In this document: positions 1 to 8,151 of the stretch, one piece after another | How positions within the stretch are numbered: position 1 is the first letter of the stretch | Layout of the letters: each line of letters opens with the position of its first letter | Source: Trebonia sp963822615 | GTDB taxonomy: Bacteria; Actinomycetota; Actinomycetes; Streptosporangiales; Streptosporangiaceae | Direction of reading: 5' to 3' | Assembly (NCBI GenBank): GCA_963822615.1 | Contig: CAWGIM010000015.1 | Location: 496,001-560,000, forward strand | DNA length: 64,000 nucleotides | Position numbers and translations under genes: made by a program | Notes under the pieces: model-generated | What the model was told of the DNA's origin: nothing | Databases searched by the model: none | What the model saw: the letters and a program-made list of their open reading frames with translations, nothing else

Positions 1-1780
1 GCCGGGTGGTCATCGCCTGCGGGTGCCGGGGTCCCTGCGCGCGTTCCCGGTCCGCCAGTACCTGCCGGTACGCGTTCGCCGCGTCGGCGTAGCGGCCGGC
101 GGCCAGGTAGGCGGCGGCCAGCTCGTCCCGCAGGCCGGACGGGTCCGCCTGGCCGGCCTCGGCCAGCAGCCGCTCGAAGACGGCGATCGCCTGGCCGGAC
201 TGCCCCCCCGCCAGCAGGGCGTGCCCTAGCCGCTGGCGGGCCGCGGTGACGTCGGGGTGATCCGGCCCGAGCTGCGCGACGCGGGCATCGATCAGCCGCT
301 GGAGCCAGGGGAGGGCCTCGTCCGGCCGCCCGGCCGCCAGCAGGGCTTCGGCCAGCCGCTGCCCGGTCAGCACCGTGAGCGGGTGCAATGGCCCGAGCAG
401 GCGGCCGCTGGTGGTGACCAGGTCGCCCCAGTGCTCGACGGCGGGACCGGTGAGGGCGGCGGCGTCCAGGCTGTCCCCGGCCCGCAGCAGCACCGGCTGG
501 CAGCCGTCGGACCACAGCCGGTCCCCGGCCGCCTGCCACAGGGCGGCCGCGCAGGAGCGCAGCCCGGCCGCGGGCCAGCCGGGCAGGTCTGCTTCCGGCC
601 AGGCTTGCAGCAGCGCGTCGGCGGCCAGCCGGACGGCCCGTTCAAGCAGGGCGGCGGGCAGCACGGCGCGCAGCTCCGCCTGCAGCACCGGGCTGATCCG
701 GACGGTCGGCGGCGCCCCGGGCGTGCCCGCCGGGGTGATGGTCACCAGCCCGGTGCGCTCAAGCGCGGCCAGCGTGGTCTGGGCGGGATCGAGGCCGGCC
801 GCCCCTGCGCCCCCGCCCCCGCCCTCGGCCAGGTAGCCCGCCAGCGCGGGGGCGGTCAGCGCGGTGGCGGGAATGCCCTGCCCGTCCAGCAGTGCGGTCA
901 CCGCCAGCAGGGACTGGACCCAGCCGGCCGGAGCGAGCTGGCAGGCCCGCTCGTAGGAGAGCGTCCAGGTGACCGCGCTTGACGGCGGCGGCCCGGACGG
1001 GTCGCTGAGCTGCTGGCGCCGCCCGGCGAAGTAGTCGCTGTACTGGTGGCAGGAGATCGTCGAGCTGGCGATCACCGCGCTGGCCTGGGCCAGCGCGGCC
1101 GGCTCGAGGCCGACCGCGCTGACCAGGTCCATCGCGCCGAGCCGCTGGCCCGGGTTGCCCGCTAGCCGCTCCAGCAGGTAGCCGAGGGCCTCGCGGGAGT
1201 TGAACAGCCCGACCGGCAGGGTGCGCAGGCCGCGGGGGACCGTCGCGGGGCCGGCGCAGGTGGCCAGGAGCCGTCCGGTCGCGCCGGCCGGCCACAGGCC
1301 GTCAAGGCCGGCCGGGTCGGCCAGGTCATCGAGGACGACCAGCCACCGGCGGCTGGTTTCCCGCAGCCAGCTGAGGAACTGGGCGGCGACCTCCTCGGCG
1401 CTGATCGCCTGCTCCCGGCCGGTCACCGCGGCGGTGGCGGCGGCGTAACCGGACAGCACCGCCTCCCGGCTGCCGGCCTGGATCCAGACCAGCAGGTCGA
1501 GGCCGCCCGCGAGCCACAGCGACTCGGCGTACGCCACCGCGAGCTGGGTCTTGCCCGACGACCTGAGCCAGTCCGGTCCCGGCCCCGCCTCGGCCGCCGG
1601 GCCGGCCGCCGCCCGGCCCGGGATCAGCCGGTCGGGGACCAGCGCCAGCGCGGACCCGGCGGGCAGCGCGGCCGCCAGGCCGGGATCCGTCTCCGGCCGG
1701 GTGCTGTAGCCGGCGGCCAGCGCCGGGACGTTGCCCGAGCGGACCGGCCAGGGTGCCCGGCCGCTGCTGGCCCCGCTCAC
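1..1780 (-). CDS. NB-ARC / tetratricopeptide repeat protein (3' end outside window)
   Basis: An open frame runs from a GTG at 1780 down to the window edge, at least 593 codons. The first ~60 residues are followed by a nucleotide-binding region whose Walker A reads WLRSSGKTQLA, then a hydrophobic Walker B strand (RRWLVVLDDLAD). The C-terminal half holds TPR-like helices with the usual LGPDHPDVTAARQRLGHALL spacing at about 250-360 on the plus strand. This is the architecture of actinobacterial NB-ARC/TPR (SARP-less STAND-type) proteins, which act as ATP-driven signalling switches. The first glycine of Walker A, normally GxGGSGKT, is missing, so nucleotide binding is uncertain. The GTG overlaps the TGA of the upstream permease (GTGA), implying translational coupling. 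Target unknown. Confidence 0.75.
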   Translation of the reverse strand, partial: MSGASSGRAPWPVRSGNVPALAAGYSTRPETDPGLAAALPAGSALALVPDRLIPGRAAAGPAAEAGPGPDWLRSSGKTQLAVAYAESLWLAGGLDLLVWIQAGSREAVLSGYAAATAAVTGREQAISAEEVAAQFLSWLRETSRRWLVVLDDLADPAGLDGLWPAGATGRLLATCAGPATVPRGLRTLPVGLFNSREALGYLLERLAGNPGQRLGAMDLVSAVGLEPAALAQASAVIASSTISCHQYSDYFAGRRQQLSDPSGPPPSSAVTWTLSYERACQLAPAGWVQSLLAVTALLDGQGIPATALTAPALAGYLAEGGGGGAGAAGLDPAQTTLAALERTGLVTITPAGTPGAPPTVRISPVLQAELRAVLPAALLERAVRLAADALLQAWPEADLPGWPAAGLRSCAAALWQAAGDRLWSDGCQPVLLRAGDSLDAAALTGPAVEHWGDLVTTSGRLLGPLHPLTVLTGQRLAEALLAAGRPDEALPWLQRLIDARVAQLGPDHPDVTAARQRLGHALLAGGQSGQAIAVFERLLAEAGQADPSGLRDELAAAYLAAGRYADAANAYRQVLADRERAQGPRHPQAMTTR

Positions 1781-3342
1781 AGTTCCAGTTCAGGGACGCG
1801 CGCGGCGGTGGTGCCGCGGCTGAGCGTCTGCCTGCGGAAGAAGGCGGGAGCGGTAACCCGCAGGTAGACGAAGCTGGCGACGCCGGCCAGCGCCGCCAGC
1901 GCGGCGATGATGAAGATCCCGCCGACCTGCCAGTGCAGCAGCGGCACGGTCCAGCTGGTGTAGCTGTTGGACGCCACCCAGTCGCTCTGCAGGCTGTAGA
2001 TCCCGGCCGCGTACATGATCAGGCCGCCGAGCACCGGCAGGATGCCGCGCAGCCAGAGGTTGCGGGCGCTGCTGGCCAGGGTGGACCGGTAGTACCAGGC
2101 GCACGAGAACGCGGTCAGCCCGTAGTAGAAGGCGATGTAGAGCCCGATCGCGGAAACCGCGTCCGCGATCGGGTTGCCGCCCGAGATGTAGTTCAGCGGG
2201 ACGTAGAGCGCGACCGAGGCGACCCCGACCACCACGGTGGACACGGTGGGGGTGAGGAAGCGGGGACTGATCTTGGCGAACTGCTGCGGCAGGGCCCGGT
2301 AGGCGGCCATCGAGAGCGTGGTGCGGGCGGCCGGCAGGATCGTGGTCTGGGTGGACGCGGCCGCCGAGCTGAGCACCATCAGGATCAGCAGCCGGGACAG
2401 CACCGTGCCGAACCCGGAGCTGCCGAAGATCGCGCTCCCGGTCACCGACAGCACGTCGAACTGGTGACCGGGGTTGGTCAGCCCGACGCCCTTGGCGCCG
2501 ACCCCGGCGAACGACTGCACGGCGACGATGACGATCGCGTAGGTGAACAGCAGCAGGACGGTCGAGATGATCCCGGCCCGGCCCGGTGTCCTTGACTTGT
2601 CGGCGGTCTCCTCGTTCACCGACAGGGCGGTGTCCCAGCCCCAGTAGATGAACAGCATCAAGATGATCCCGGACACGAACGCCGAGAGGGTCAGGTGCGA
2701 CGGCGACAGCCAGCTCAGGCTGGGGTGCAGCGACCCGGGCGGGCTGCTGGCGAACACCCGGACCAGGGCCGTCACCGACATCACCATCAGCATGACGACC
2801 TCGATGGTGAGCAGCGCCCGCTGGAACCGGGCCGAGACCTCGATGCCGCGGTAGCAGATGTAGGTCATCGCCGCGATCCACGCCGCGCCTACCAGCAGTA
2901 CCCAGCCCCCGGAGGCGTTCGCCCCGATCGAGCTGTCCGGCCCCTGGACCAGGAAGAACAGGTACTGCCCGGCCACCTGGGCGAGGCTGCCCATGACGAG
3001 GACGTCGGCCGCCACCGTGGCCCAGCCCCCCGCCCAGCCGATGGACGGGCCGAACGACCGGGTGCCCCAGATGAACGTGGTCCCGCAGTCGGGGTCGGCC
3101 TTGTTCAGCTCGCTGAAGCCGATCGAGCAGAGCAGCATCGGCACGAACGCCAGCACCGCGATCAGCGGGGCCTTGAGCCCGACCGCCGCCACGACGAAGA
3201 ACAGCGTCGCGGCCAGGCTGTAGGCGGGCGCGGTGGACGCCACCCCGATGACGATGCTTGACGCCAGGCCGAGCGCGCCGGTCTTGAGTCCCTTGTCTCT
3301 GGACTCCTCGGCCGGCTGCCGGCCGGTCGTGAACGTAGCCAT
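1777..3342 (-). CDS. APC-superfamily amino acid permease
   Basis: The 521-residue product is a polytopic membrane protein of normal length for the amino acid-polyamine-organocation family (AA_permease_2). The N-terminal cytoplasmic stretch leads into the first membrane segment with the family motif around LGLASSIVIGVASTAPAYSL, followed by about a dozen hydrophobic segments; helix 6 and the long loops are recognisable. It probably imports an amino acid or related amine in symport with protons; the substrate cannot be read from sequence. The ATG at 3342 is preceded by a G-run that can serve as ribosome binding site. Its stop codon overlaps the start of the downstream NB-ARC/TPR gene, so the two are likely one transcript. 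A palindrome sits just upstream. Confidence 0.88.
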   Translation of the reverse strand: MATFTTGRQPAEESRDKGLKTGALGLASSIVIGVASTAPAYSLAATLFFVVAAVGLKAPLIAVLAFVPMLLCSIGFSELNKADPDCGTTFIWGTRSFGPSIGWAGGWATVAADVLVMGSLAQVAGQYLFFLVQGPDSSIGANASGGWVLLVGAAWIAAMTYICYRGIEVSARFQRALLTIEVVMLMVMSVTALVRVFASSPPGSLHPSLSWLSPSHLTLSAFVSGIILMLFIYWGWDTALSVNEETADKSRTPGRAGIISTVLLLFTYAIVIVAVQSFAGVGAKGVGLTNPGHQFDVLSVTGSAIFGSSGFGTVLSRLLILMVLSSAAASTQTTILPAARTTLSMAAYRALPQQFAKISPRFLTPTVSTVVVGVASVALYVPLNYISGGNPIADAVSAIGLYIAFYYGLTAFSCAWYYRSTLASSARNLWLRGILPVLGGLIMYAAGIYSLQSDWVASNSYTSWTVPLLHWQVGGIFIIAALAALAGVASFVYLRVTAPAFFRRQTLSRGTTAARVPELEL

Positions 3343-3353
3343 GGACCCCCCAC

Positions 3354-3370
3354 GGATCAGCCTGATCAGG
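3354..3370. promoter_or_regulatory. Palindrome upstream of the permease
   Basis: GATCAG (3355-3360) is followed directly by the perfect 10-bp palindrome CCTGATCAGG (3361-3370), so TGATC/GATCA arms are repeated in both orientations 12-28 bp before the permease start. This is the size and position of a repressor operator, for example of the GntR type, but no regulator gene is adjacent. The rest of 3343-3490 is AT-richer than its surroundings and presumably holds the permease promoter. Confidence 0.35.
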
Positions 3371-3490
3371 GGAGCGCGCGGCTACGCAATCGCCCCCCGT
3401 CGGTAAACCCGCAGCGTAATGCATGATCACGGCGAAAACCGGCAAAATAGGACAATTGCCAAATTAACAGCAAGTTACGAGGTCAGAGGG

Positions 3491-4156
3491 CTAGATCCCG
3501 GCCTGGTCGAGGGCGCTCTGCAGCGACTGGATGTAGCCCTGGCTGGTGTAGGTCGCGCCGCTGACGGCCGAGATGCTGGCGCTCTGGGCGGACACCGCCT
3601 CGCCGTTCAGCACCGGGAGGGCGTTCTGGCCGATCGAGTCGCCCTGCCCCTCGAGGCTGCCGGCCGCGTTGGTGATCTTGCCGTTGGAGAGCGTGACGGT
3701 GACGTCCACCGGCCCGTACTGGGTGTTGCTGGTGGCGCCGGTGAAGGTGCCCGACTTGCCGGCCGGCGCGCTGGTGGTGGGGGCGGCCGGGGTGCTCGGC
3801 GCCTGCGTGGGGGCCTTGGTGGCGGGCGCGCTGGAGGCCGGCGCGGTCGCCGCCCTGGAGGTGGACGGGGCGCCGGCCGGGGCGGTCGAGGCGGGCACCG
3901 ACCTCGACGAGCCGGCCGTGGGTGCCTTGCTGGCCGCGGTGGACGAGCCGGCCGACGGCTTGCTGGTGGGCGGCGCGAGCGAGGACGCGGTCGGGTAGGC
4001 GGGCCCGGTCGGCGCGGTGCCGGACGCGCTGGATGACGGCGCGCCCGCGGTGGGCGTGCTGATCGCGGCGGCGTCCACCGCCGAGTGGGTCTTGAACGAG
4101 AAGAGCGCGGCTAGACCGGCGACGGTGCCGCCGATGGTCAGGACAGCGCGGCGCAA
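3491..4156 (-). CDS. Exported FMN-binding domain protein
   Basis: The 221-residue product starts with an export signal (two Arg, then a hydrophobic stretch TIGGTVAGLAALFSF), continues with a long Ala/Ser/Thr/Pro-rich linker (about residues 35-135), and ends with a ~85-residue FMN-binding domain. The domain carries the conserved SGATYTS motif, the site where the family (NqrC/RnfG-like FMN_bind) attaches FMN covalently to Thr. It is therefore likely an extracytoplasmic, flavinylated electron carrier. It lies 30 bp downstream of the ferric-reductase-like flavoprotein on the same strand, and the two probably form one electron-transfer chain across the membrane. Attachment would need an ApbE-type flavin transferase, which is not in this window. 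Confidence 0.88.
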   Translation of the reverse strand: MRRAVLTIGGTVAGLAALFSFKTHSAVDAAAISTPTAGAPSSSASGTAPTGPAYPTASSLAPPTSKPSAGSSTAASKAPTAGSSRSVPASTAPAGAPSTSRAATAPASSAPATKAPTQAPSTPAAPTTSAPAGKSGTFTGATSNTQYGPVDVTVTLSNGKITNAAGSLEGQGDSIGQNALPVLNGEAVSAQSASISAVSGATYTSQGYIQSLQSALDQAGI

Positions 4157-4186
4157 TGCAGCCTCCGGGGGATGGCCAGTCGGGGG

Positions 4187-6217
4187 TTAGAAATCGAAGG
4201 ACTCGTGGTGGATGCGGCGGCGCGGCACGCCCGCGGCGACCAGCGACTTGACCGCCGCCTCGGTCATGCCGGTCGGCCCGCACACGTACGCCTCGTAACG
4301 GTGCAGCCCGGGCACGGTCTGCTGCAGGTGCTCCGCGTCGAGCGGGTCGAAGCCGAGGTCGGAGCGGGAGCCGATCAGGTAGTGCAGCGCGGCCTGCCGG
4401 TCGCTGGCGATGGCGTTGAGCTCCCGGCTGAACACCACGTCACGCGGGTGGCTGGCCCGGTAGAGCAGGGTGATGCCACCCGACATGCGCTTGGGCAGCG
4501 CGGCGAACATCGCCCGGATCGGGGTGATGCCGACGCCGCCGGCGATGAACAGCACCCGCCGGCCGGTCAGCGACGGGGTGAACGCGCCGTACGGGCCCTC
4601 GGCGATGATCCGGGTGCCCGGCTGCAGCCGGGACAGCGAGCGGCTGTGGTCGCCGCGGGCCTTGACGGTGATCCGCATCAGGTCCGGCTGCGGCATCGCC
4701 GACAGGGAGTAGGGGTGCGACTGCCACCACAGCGCGCGGGTGAGGAACCGCCAGCGGAAGAACTGGCCGGGCTCCGCCCGCAGCCGGTCGAAGTCGCGGC
4801 CGCTGATGAACACCGACACGATGCCCGCCGCCTCCGGCCGGACCGACTGCACGGTGAACTGGTAGCGGCTGGAGTTCCACAGCGGGGTGATCACCCGGTA
4901 CCACAGCAGCAGCCCGCCCACCAGCCCGTACAGCCCGATCCAGGCGACCCGGGCCTGGAAGCTGGTGGAGAACGTGCCGCCGTCGGCGAACTGGTGGCTG
5001 AACGCCAGCGCGATCGCCAGGTAGGTGTACAGGTGCGAGTAGTACCAGGTCTCGTAAGACATCCGGCGGCGCGCGGCCCGCATCGAGAACGCGGCGATGC
5101 CGAGCAGGATCAGCCACGAGACGACGGCCATCAGGATGTCCGGGAAGGTGGTGATCAGGCTGGTGGTCTCGTGGGTCACGCTGGTGTGCCCGAGGACCGC
5201 GTAGCCCCAGATGATGAACACCACGTGACCGGTGACCGTGCTGATGATCCACCGTCCGCCGGTGGCGTGCCAGCGGGCCAGCCGGTCGGTGCCGACGCCG
5301 CGCTCCAGCGGTGGCAGCCGGGACATCAGCGCGACCAGGATGACGATCCCGTACCCGGCGATCAGGCCGAGGATCTCGCCGATGTCGACCAGGATGGCAC
5401 CGGGGGAGTGGATGAAGACCGTGTGCTGCCACCACAGGTAGGCGACGCCGAGGAAGCCGAGGGCGATGGCCACCAGCACCACGATCGGCAGCACGATCCG
5501 CGCCTGGCCGGTGCCGGGCGCGATCGGCTTGACCGTGCGCATGCTGCCGGTGGTCCTGATGGCGCCGGTGGTCCTGATGGCGCCGGTGGCCCGCACGCCC
5601 GCCGTCGCGTGCGCCCCGGTGGCGCGGAAGCTGCCGGTGCTGCGGGTCGCCGGCATGCTGCCGGTGGTCCTGGGGCCGGCCGACGGGTCGCCGGCTTCCC
5701 ACGGCGGTAGCTGCTGAGTCTGCTGGCCGTCGCCCGGGGCGGGCCAGCCGCCGGTGTCGCGGCGGGTCAGCGTGCCCGCCTGCATCGCGGTGGCCTGCAG
5801 GGCGGGCTGCGCCGTGGTGGGCCGGGTGCCCGGGGACGGCGGTGCGGGCGGGTCGGCGGGCAGCACCGGCTGGGCCGCGGTCGGCCGGACCCGCCAGGAG
5901 GTGGTCCAGCGGTGGGCCATCGGCGAGTCGGCCCACTCCGGCGGCGGGAGCTGGCTGCCAGGGGGCGGCGGGGGCGCGGGGGCGGGCCGCTCGGGCACCG
6001 GCGCGGACAGCGGGCCCCACGGCGGTCCCGCCCACGGCTCCTGGCGACGGGTCCCCCGGCTCCGGGTACGGCTGCGACCCGGCGGGCCGGTCCCGGCCGG
6101 GCCGGGCCGGGGAGCGCTGGTCCGGTGCCGGTCGTCGGGGTACGGGTTGCCGGAGCGGCGGCGACCGGGCTGGCGGTCGGGATAAGGACCTTCTGAAGAA
6201 CGTCCGGGGTTAGCCAT
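4187..6217 (-). CDS. Ferric-reductase-like transmembrane ferredoxin reductase
   Basis: The start is the ATG at 6217, preceded 6 nt upstream by GAGGAG; the frame stays open upstream but without a comparable site. The 676-residue protein has a ~240-residue cytoplasmic, Pro/Thr-rich N-terminus with TTG-x-R repeats, then six hydrophobic segments of a ferric reductase (haem b) domain with His in SHLYTYLAIALAFSHQF, then a ferredoxin-NADP reductase module: HPYSLSAMP (flavin site), GGVGITPIRAM (NAD(P)H loop), VCGPTGM and the terminal HESFDF. Electrons from NAD(P)H would pass via FAD and haem to the outside, with the adjacent FMN-binding protein as likely acceptor. It is longer than usual only because of the N-terminal extension. 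Confidence 0.88.
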   Translation of the reverse strand: MANPGRSSEGPYPDRQPGRRRSGNPYPDDRHRTSAPRPGPAGTGPPGRSRTRSRGTRRQEPWAGPPWGPLSAPVPERPAPAPPPPPGSQLPPPEWADSPMAHRWTTSWRVRPTAAQPVLPADPPAPPSPGTRPTTAQPALQATAMQAGTLTRRDTGGWPAPGDGQQTQQLPPWEAGDPSAGPRTTGSMPATRSTGSFRATGAHATAGVRATGAIRTTGAIRTTGSMRTVKPIAPGTGQARIVLPIVVLVAIALGFLGVAYLWWQHTVFIHSPGAILVDIGEILGLIAGYGIVILVALMSRLPPLERGVGTDRLARWHATGGRWIISTVTGHVVFIIWGYAVLGHTSVTHETTSLITTFPDILMAVVSWLILLGIAAFSMRAARRRMSYETWYYSHLYTYLAIALAFSHQFADGGTFSTSFQARVAWIGLYGLVGGLLLWYRVITPLWNSSRYQFTVQSVRPEAAGIVSVFISGRDFDRLRAEPGQFFRWRFLTRALWWQSHPYSLSAMPQPDLMRITVKARGDHSRSLSRLQPGTRIIAEGPYGAFTPSLTGRRVLFIAGGVGITPIRAMFAALPKRMSGGITLLYRASHPRDVVFSRELNAIASDRQAALHYLIGSRSDLGFDPLDAEHLQQTVPGLHRYEAYVCGPTGMTEAAVKSLVAAGVPRRRIHHESFDF
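5541..5675 (-). repeat. Degenerate 18-bp repeats encoding TTG-A/S-x-R units
   Basis: Two perfect copies of an 18-bp unit (5546-5563 and 5564-5581) lie among further degenerate copies; on the minus strand they encode repeated Thr-Thr-Gly-Ala/Ser-x-Arg hexapeptides in the cytoplasmic N-terminus of the flavoprotein. The repeated Thr next to basic residues could be kinase targets, but that is inference. Confidence 0.7.
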
Positions 6218-6636
6218 GGCGCTCCTCAGGCCTAGGACATTGGTGCGGTAAACCGGGCAGATCATCATTATTCTTGAAACGTCAGCACCTCGACGGTGCT
6301 TCGCTTCAGTTGCCAGCCGCGCTGCGTGTTTTATGAGAAAACACAGAGGAATCTTCAGGAAAGATTTAGCTGCGGCTTCGATCCCGGCCAATGGCCCGCG
6401 CCGGCCCGCCAAACGCGGGCACGGCGAGACGCCGGGCGCCGCCTGGCCATCGCACCGGATCGCTTCAGGACCGTAGTCCTGCCCCCACCCTCCGGTGCTG
6501 GCCCTTGCCCTCGCGGGCGGGTCCCAAGGCGGCGCTCGGCGCCTCGACAAAAAGGAGCTAACCGCACCGCGGCGACCCGCGCCATCCCCGGATCCGGGGG
6601 TGCCCCGGCCAGCCGCCCGGTCTTTACACTGATTCG
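6218..6636. promoter_or_regulatory. AT-richer divergent intergenic region with two small hairpins
   Basis: This 419-bp spacer separates the minus-strand flavoprotein from the plus-strand FHA gene. Its middle (about 6255-6370) is distinctly AT-richer. It contains GTGTTTT (6326-6332) paired with AAAACAC (6338-6344) across a 5-nt loop, and AATCTT (6350-6355) paired with AAGATT (6361-6366) across a 5-nt loop. I see no gene in it; the hairpins may be operators or leader structures for the flavoprotein transcript. Confidence 0.4.
6625..6630 (+). promoter_or_regulatory. -10 element of leaderless FHA gene
   Basis: TACACT lies 6 nt before the GTG at 6637 and no ribosome binding site is present, so transcription should begin at or next to the start codon. 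Confidence 0.5.
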
Positions 6637-8151
6637 GTGGCCGCGCACGTGAGTACCGCCTCTGGCCAGGTCATCCGGCTCGCCCCAGGCGGCCAGCTGG
6701 TTTTCGGGCGCGGGCCCGAGGTCGACCTGGCGATTTCGGCTGGGCGCGGCCTGTCGCGCCGGGCCGGGCTGATCACCGCGACCCCGGACGGCGCCTGGAT
6801 CGCCAACATCAGCACGACCCACGCCCTGTACGTGGCGGGCGACGGCTACCGGATCCGGCTGCCGCGGGTGGAGGGCGACGGCGACCCGGCGGGCGGCTGG
6901 CTGGTGCACGCGGGAACCGCGATGGTCGGCTCCCGCTCGATGCTTGACGACGGGCTGCAGATCGCGGTCACCGTCCCCGGGCGGCGCCGCCGCCCCCGGG
7001 CCGGGCAGGACGCGGACCAGGCGGGCGAGCCGGGCGCGGCCGACGCGGGCCAGCCGCAGCCGGACGGCGACGGCACCGTGCTGCCGCTCTACCTCGACCC
7101 GAAGACCAAGCTGTTCCTGGTCGCCCTGATGTGGTGCCGCCCGTGGCTGCTCGACCAGGGCGCCGCGGCCCCGCTGCCGCGTACCCCGGAGATCGCCCGG
7201 GCGGCGCTCGAGGTGACTGGCGCGCACCACGAGCTCGAGCGGTTCGAGTCCGATACCGAGTTCCGCGACCGGCTGTCCGCCCGGGTGGCCGAGCACCTGA
7301 AGGTACTGCGCCGCAAGATCACCGAGCGCGGCCTGGTCGGCCCCGACGTCCGCCTGTCCGACGAGGTGGCCGTCCGGGTCCTCATCGAGCACGGCGTGGT
7401 CGCCCCCGGCGACCTGCGCCTGCTGTCCGACCCGGCCTGGTGCTCCCGCCAGGAAGACCTGTGGTGGACCAGCGAGTTAAGGGGCGCCAGGCGGCGGCCC
7501 GGACGCTCCCGACGGGACGGGCAGCAGCGGGACCTGGCCGTTGGGGTAGACCCGGAACGAGCAGCTGGCGGCGGGCAGGCCGGGCATGCTGGCGGTCGCC
7601 CGGTAGCTGCCGACCGGGATCGCGCCGTGGAAGAAGTGGTGCCCCTGGTCGAGCGCGTAGGCGAACCGGCCCGCCTGGTCGGCCTCCGGCCGGTCGGGCG
7701 AGGCCCCGAAGCCAACCAGGCTGACGGTGACCGGGTTGCCCGGGTTAAAGCCGCTGCCTTGCAGGACGAAGCCGGTCTGGCCGTCGCCGTAGGGCTGGCT
7801 GACGCACAGCTCAGGCTGGCCGATGGGATGCTGCACGCACGAGACGGGCGGCTGAACCGGCCCGAGGCCGGCCGCCGCCTGCGTCCCCGGCCCGCGGACC
7901 AGGAACCCGATCCCGGCGCCGGCCGCGACCAGCACCAGCGCCGCCGTCGCCGCGACAGCCCAGACCGGAAGCCGGCCACGGCTGGCCGCCCCGTGCCGCG
8001 GCAGCGTCCCCGGGTCGGCCCCGCGACGGCGCCGGCCGCCAGCGCCCGCCCCCCGCGGCGGCGTCGCCACGAAACGGCCCACCGACTGGAAGCCGGGCAG
8101 CGCGGTGTGCGACCCCGAGGTGTCCTGGCCCGGCGCCGCGGCCTCCCATGA
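6637..8151 (+). CDS. FHA-domain protein, reading frame overrunning the convergent kinase gene
   Basis: The start is GTG 6637 (GTG 6649 is an alternative). Residues ~10-110 form a forkhead-associated domain: GR in VFGRGPEVDL, SRR in GLSRRAGL and NIS in WIANIST are the phosphothreonine-binding positions. After a charged linker, residues ~150-280 form a compact helical region ending at DLWW. There the frame has no stop and runs another 225 codons through low-complexity Arg/Gly/Pro-rich sequence that lies antisense to the kinase gene, so the true end is probably near 7476-7490 and a stop may have been lost or shifted. FHA proteins bind phosphothreonine; the convergent membrane kinase is the obvious partner. 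Confidence 0.7.
   Translation: MAAHVSTASGQVIRLAPGGQLVFGRGPEVDLAISAGRGLSRRAGLITATPDGAWIANISTTHALYVAGDGYRIRLPRVEGDGDPAGGWLVHAGTAMVGSRSMLDDGLQIAVTVPGRRRRPRAGQDADQAGEPGAADAGQPQPDGDGTVLPLYLDPKTKLFLVALMWCRPWLLDQGAAAPLPRTPEIARAALEVTGAHHELERFESDTEFRDRLSARVAEHLKVLRRKITERGLVGPDVRLSDEVAVRVLIEHGVVAPGDLRLLSDPAWCSRQEDLWWTSELRGARRRPGRSRRDGQQRDLAVGVDPERAAGGGQAGHAGGRPVAADRDRAVEEVVPLVERVGEPARLVGLRPVGRGPEANQADGDRVARVKAAALQDEAGLAVAVGLADAQLRLADGMLHARDGRLNRPEAGRRLRPRPADQEPDPGAGRDQHQRRRRRDSPDRKPATAGRPVPRQRPRVGPATAPAASARPPRRRRHETAHRLEAGQRGVRPRGVLARRRGLP

Noticed and set aside
4172..5710. Long plus-strand open frame opposite the ferric-reductase-like gene
   Set aside because: Its composition is Arg/Gly/Asp/His-rich without any fold-like pattern, and it is the antisense shadow of a gene with clear motifs; such shadows are common at this GC content.
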